From: Chara braunii
Lineage: Eukaryota; Streptophyta; Charophyceae; Charales; Characeae
Assembly (NCBI GenBank): GCA_003427395.1
Contig: BFEA01000548.1
Location: 197,557-219,233 of the forward strand
DNA: 21,677 bases
Reading direction: 5' to 3'
The notes below the pieces were generated by a model. It was given only the letters and a program-made list of their open reading frames with translations. It was not told where the DNA came from and searched no databases. The translations under genes and the position numbers were made by a program. Each line of letters begins with the position of its first letter. Within the stretch, counting starts at the first letter, position 1. This document shows, in pieces, positions 20,901 through 21,677 of the stretch.

Positions 20901-21677
20901 CAGGCACCGCAACGACTTAGCCCATTGACCTGGTTAGAAGACCGCTTTTGAATTGTACCAAGGCGTCCCCGGATAGAGCGAGACTCACCCCGAGATGCAG
21001 CCCGTTCGGACCTGGTTAGAGACGACTTCTGCACCCGAGTCATTAAGACCTGGCGCCAACTTCCTTTGCCTGACCAACCTCCATCAACTAGGTGGGAGGA
21101 GGTGATGCGCCAACCTCTTTTTGGGAACAGGAAGATAACAGACCGGTACAGCAGGGTGTATCGAAGCTCAAACACCCCGTGGAACAGTTGGGTTAAAAAA
21201 GGCATAATTCGAATAAAAGACATATGGGACAAGGAAGTGGGCGACTGGAAATCGGGGCCACAATTGAGAACCACACTTAAACACAGCCACAAGATTGAGG
21301 AGAATGTTGATTTATTGACCGCAGCAGTCCCCCTTGACTGGGTGCGCATTTTGCGCAGAGGACCACGGCTGAGGGAAGGAGATTGGGTAGCGGCCCCGGG
21401 GGACCCGGAAAGTGTTGGCAATGTGGTGGAGGTAAGATCAGACGAAAAGCTAATAAACCTCTTCCACGTTGGCAAGGAAAATATACTCACCCGGTCCCCC
21501 AAATGTGGTCAGATGGTGGAGAACAGCAGACCTGCACAGGATACGTGTACTGCAGGATAAAGATGTTTGCATCGCATATCANCCAAACACCCCCCTGATG
21601 GAGCTACCCTTGGACCCTGACGAGTGGCAGTGGGTCCCTGGGCGAAAACCCAAGACAATGACGAATCTAAAACTGCA
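17998..21677 (+). pseudogene. LINE ORF2: APE endonuclease and reverse transcriptase, partial at right edge
   Basis: The likely start is ATG 17998 (MDPVRAVYEKDRIW), reading into LRSLNVNGL, the first endonuclease block. The frame shifts at A5 (18112-18116) and then stays in one phase to about 21495. Endonuclease residues seen are Glu in QETHL (18186-18188), Asp/Asn in GDCN (18504-18512), Asp in SRIDS (18711-18713) and Asp-His in LDHK (18792-18797). Reverse transcriptase blocks are KKGD, NYGPITLL, FIDFEKAYDHVDW, GDPLAPFLF and FADD (20262-20273), then GGLGILD after the palm. Stops interrupt at 18543, 18939, 18963, 18993, 19083, 19131, 19617, 20742 and 20949. A second shift at C5 (21496-21500) leads to a frame open to the window end. 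It would nick the target and copy LINE RNA, but is inactive here. Confidence 0.88.

Larger units (their letters stand above)
15026..21677 (+). mobile_element. LINE retrotransposon (L1-like, plant type), 3' end outside the window
   Basis: ORF1 with a CCHC-like knuckle is followed by ORF2 with an APE-type endonuclease and reverse transcriptase, in the usual LINE order. ORF2 motifs (QETHL, GDCN, SRIDS, LDHK, ITLL, FADD, GGLGILD) suit an L1-type element. The poly(A) tail and target-site duplication would lie beyond the right edge. Both ORFs are broken, so the copy is inactive. Confidence 0.85.

Noticed and set aside
20402-21502. Open frame of 366 codons on the minus strand
   Set aside because: It is antisense to LINE ORF2, whose plus-strand frame has clear reverse transcriptase and downstream motifs. 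The minus protein has no recognisable domain and is Ser/Arg-rich, as antisense shadows often are.

Overview
The window looks like transposon-rich intergenic DNA from a large eukaryotic genome. A plant-lineage host, possibly a charophyte alga or early land plant, fits best: the LINE ORF1 is plant-like with a CCHC knuckle, a hAT C-terminus and a Ty3/gypsy pol are present, and there are long (GA)n and (CA)n tracts. That is inference; no host gene, rRNA or tRNA was seen. One ambiguous base lies at 21582.

1-10.6 kb is AT-rich and holds four plus-strand genes in a row. They are an unknown protein A (380-1771), a DDE transposase resembling the Plavaka branch of the CMC (CACTA/EnSpm-like) superfamily (2324-4871), a Ulp1/C48-type cysteine protease (5010-7523), and an unknown acidic/basic protein D with one predicted intron (7949-9731). 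I read them as the coding block of one large, decayed DNA transposon. Short repeats in alternating orientation lie on its left, and a 184-bp tandem duplication plus long GA tracts lie on its right. Its termini were not identified.

11.0-14.06 kb is a GC-rich, C-rich island holding a Ty3/gypsy pol relic: protease, reverse transcriptase, RNase H and integrase. It is frameshifted and has no visible LTRs. About 150 bp of its RNase H domain are inverted in place. From 14.14 to 14.84 kb, on the minus strand, is the C-terminal part of a hAT transposase.

About 15.0 kb to the window end is a LINE on the plus strand. ORF1 has a CCHC-like knuckle, a 27-residue tandem repeat, and a frameshift caused by a 16-bp duplication. 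ORF2 has an APE endonuclease, a reverse transcriptase with FADD, and a C-terminal region that runs off the window.

Across these elements the reading frames are largely kept but broken by isolated stop codons. Every one of these stops can arise by a C-to-T or G-to-A change. At least six frameshifts fall at five-base homopolymers. The pattern suggests transition-driven decay of silenced elements, plus slippage or homopolymer sequencing error. No gene here appears intact.
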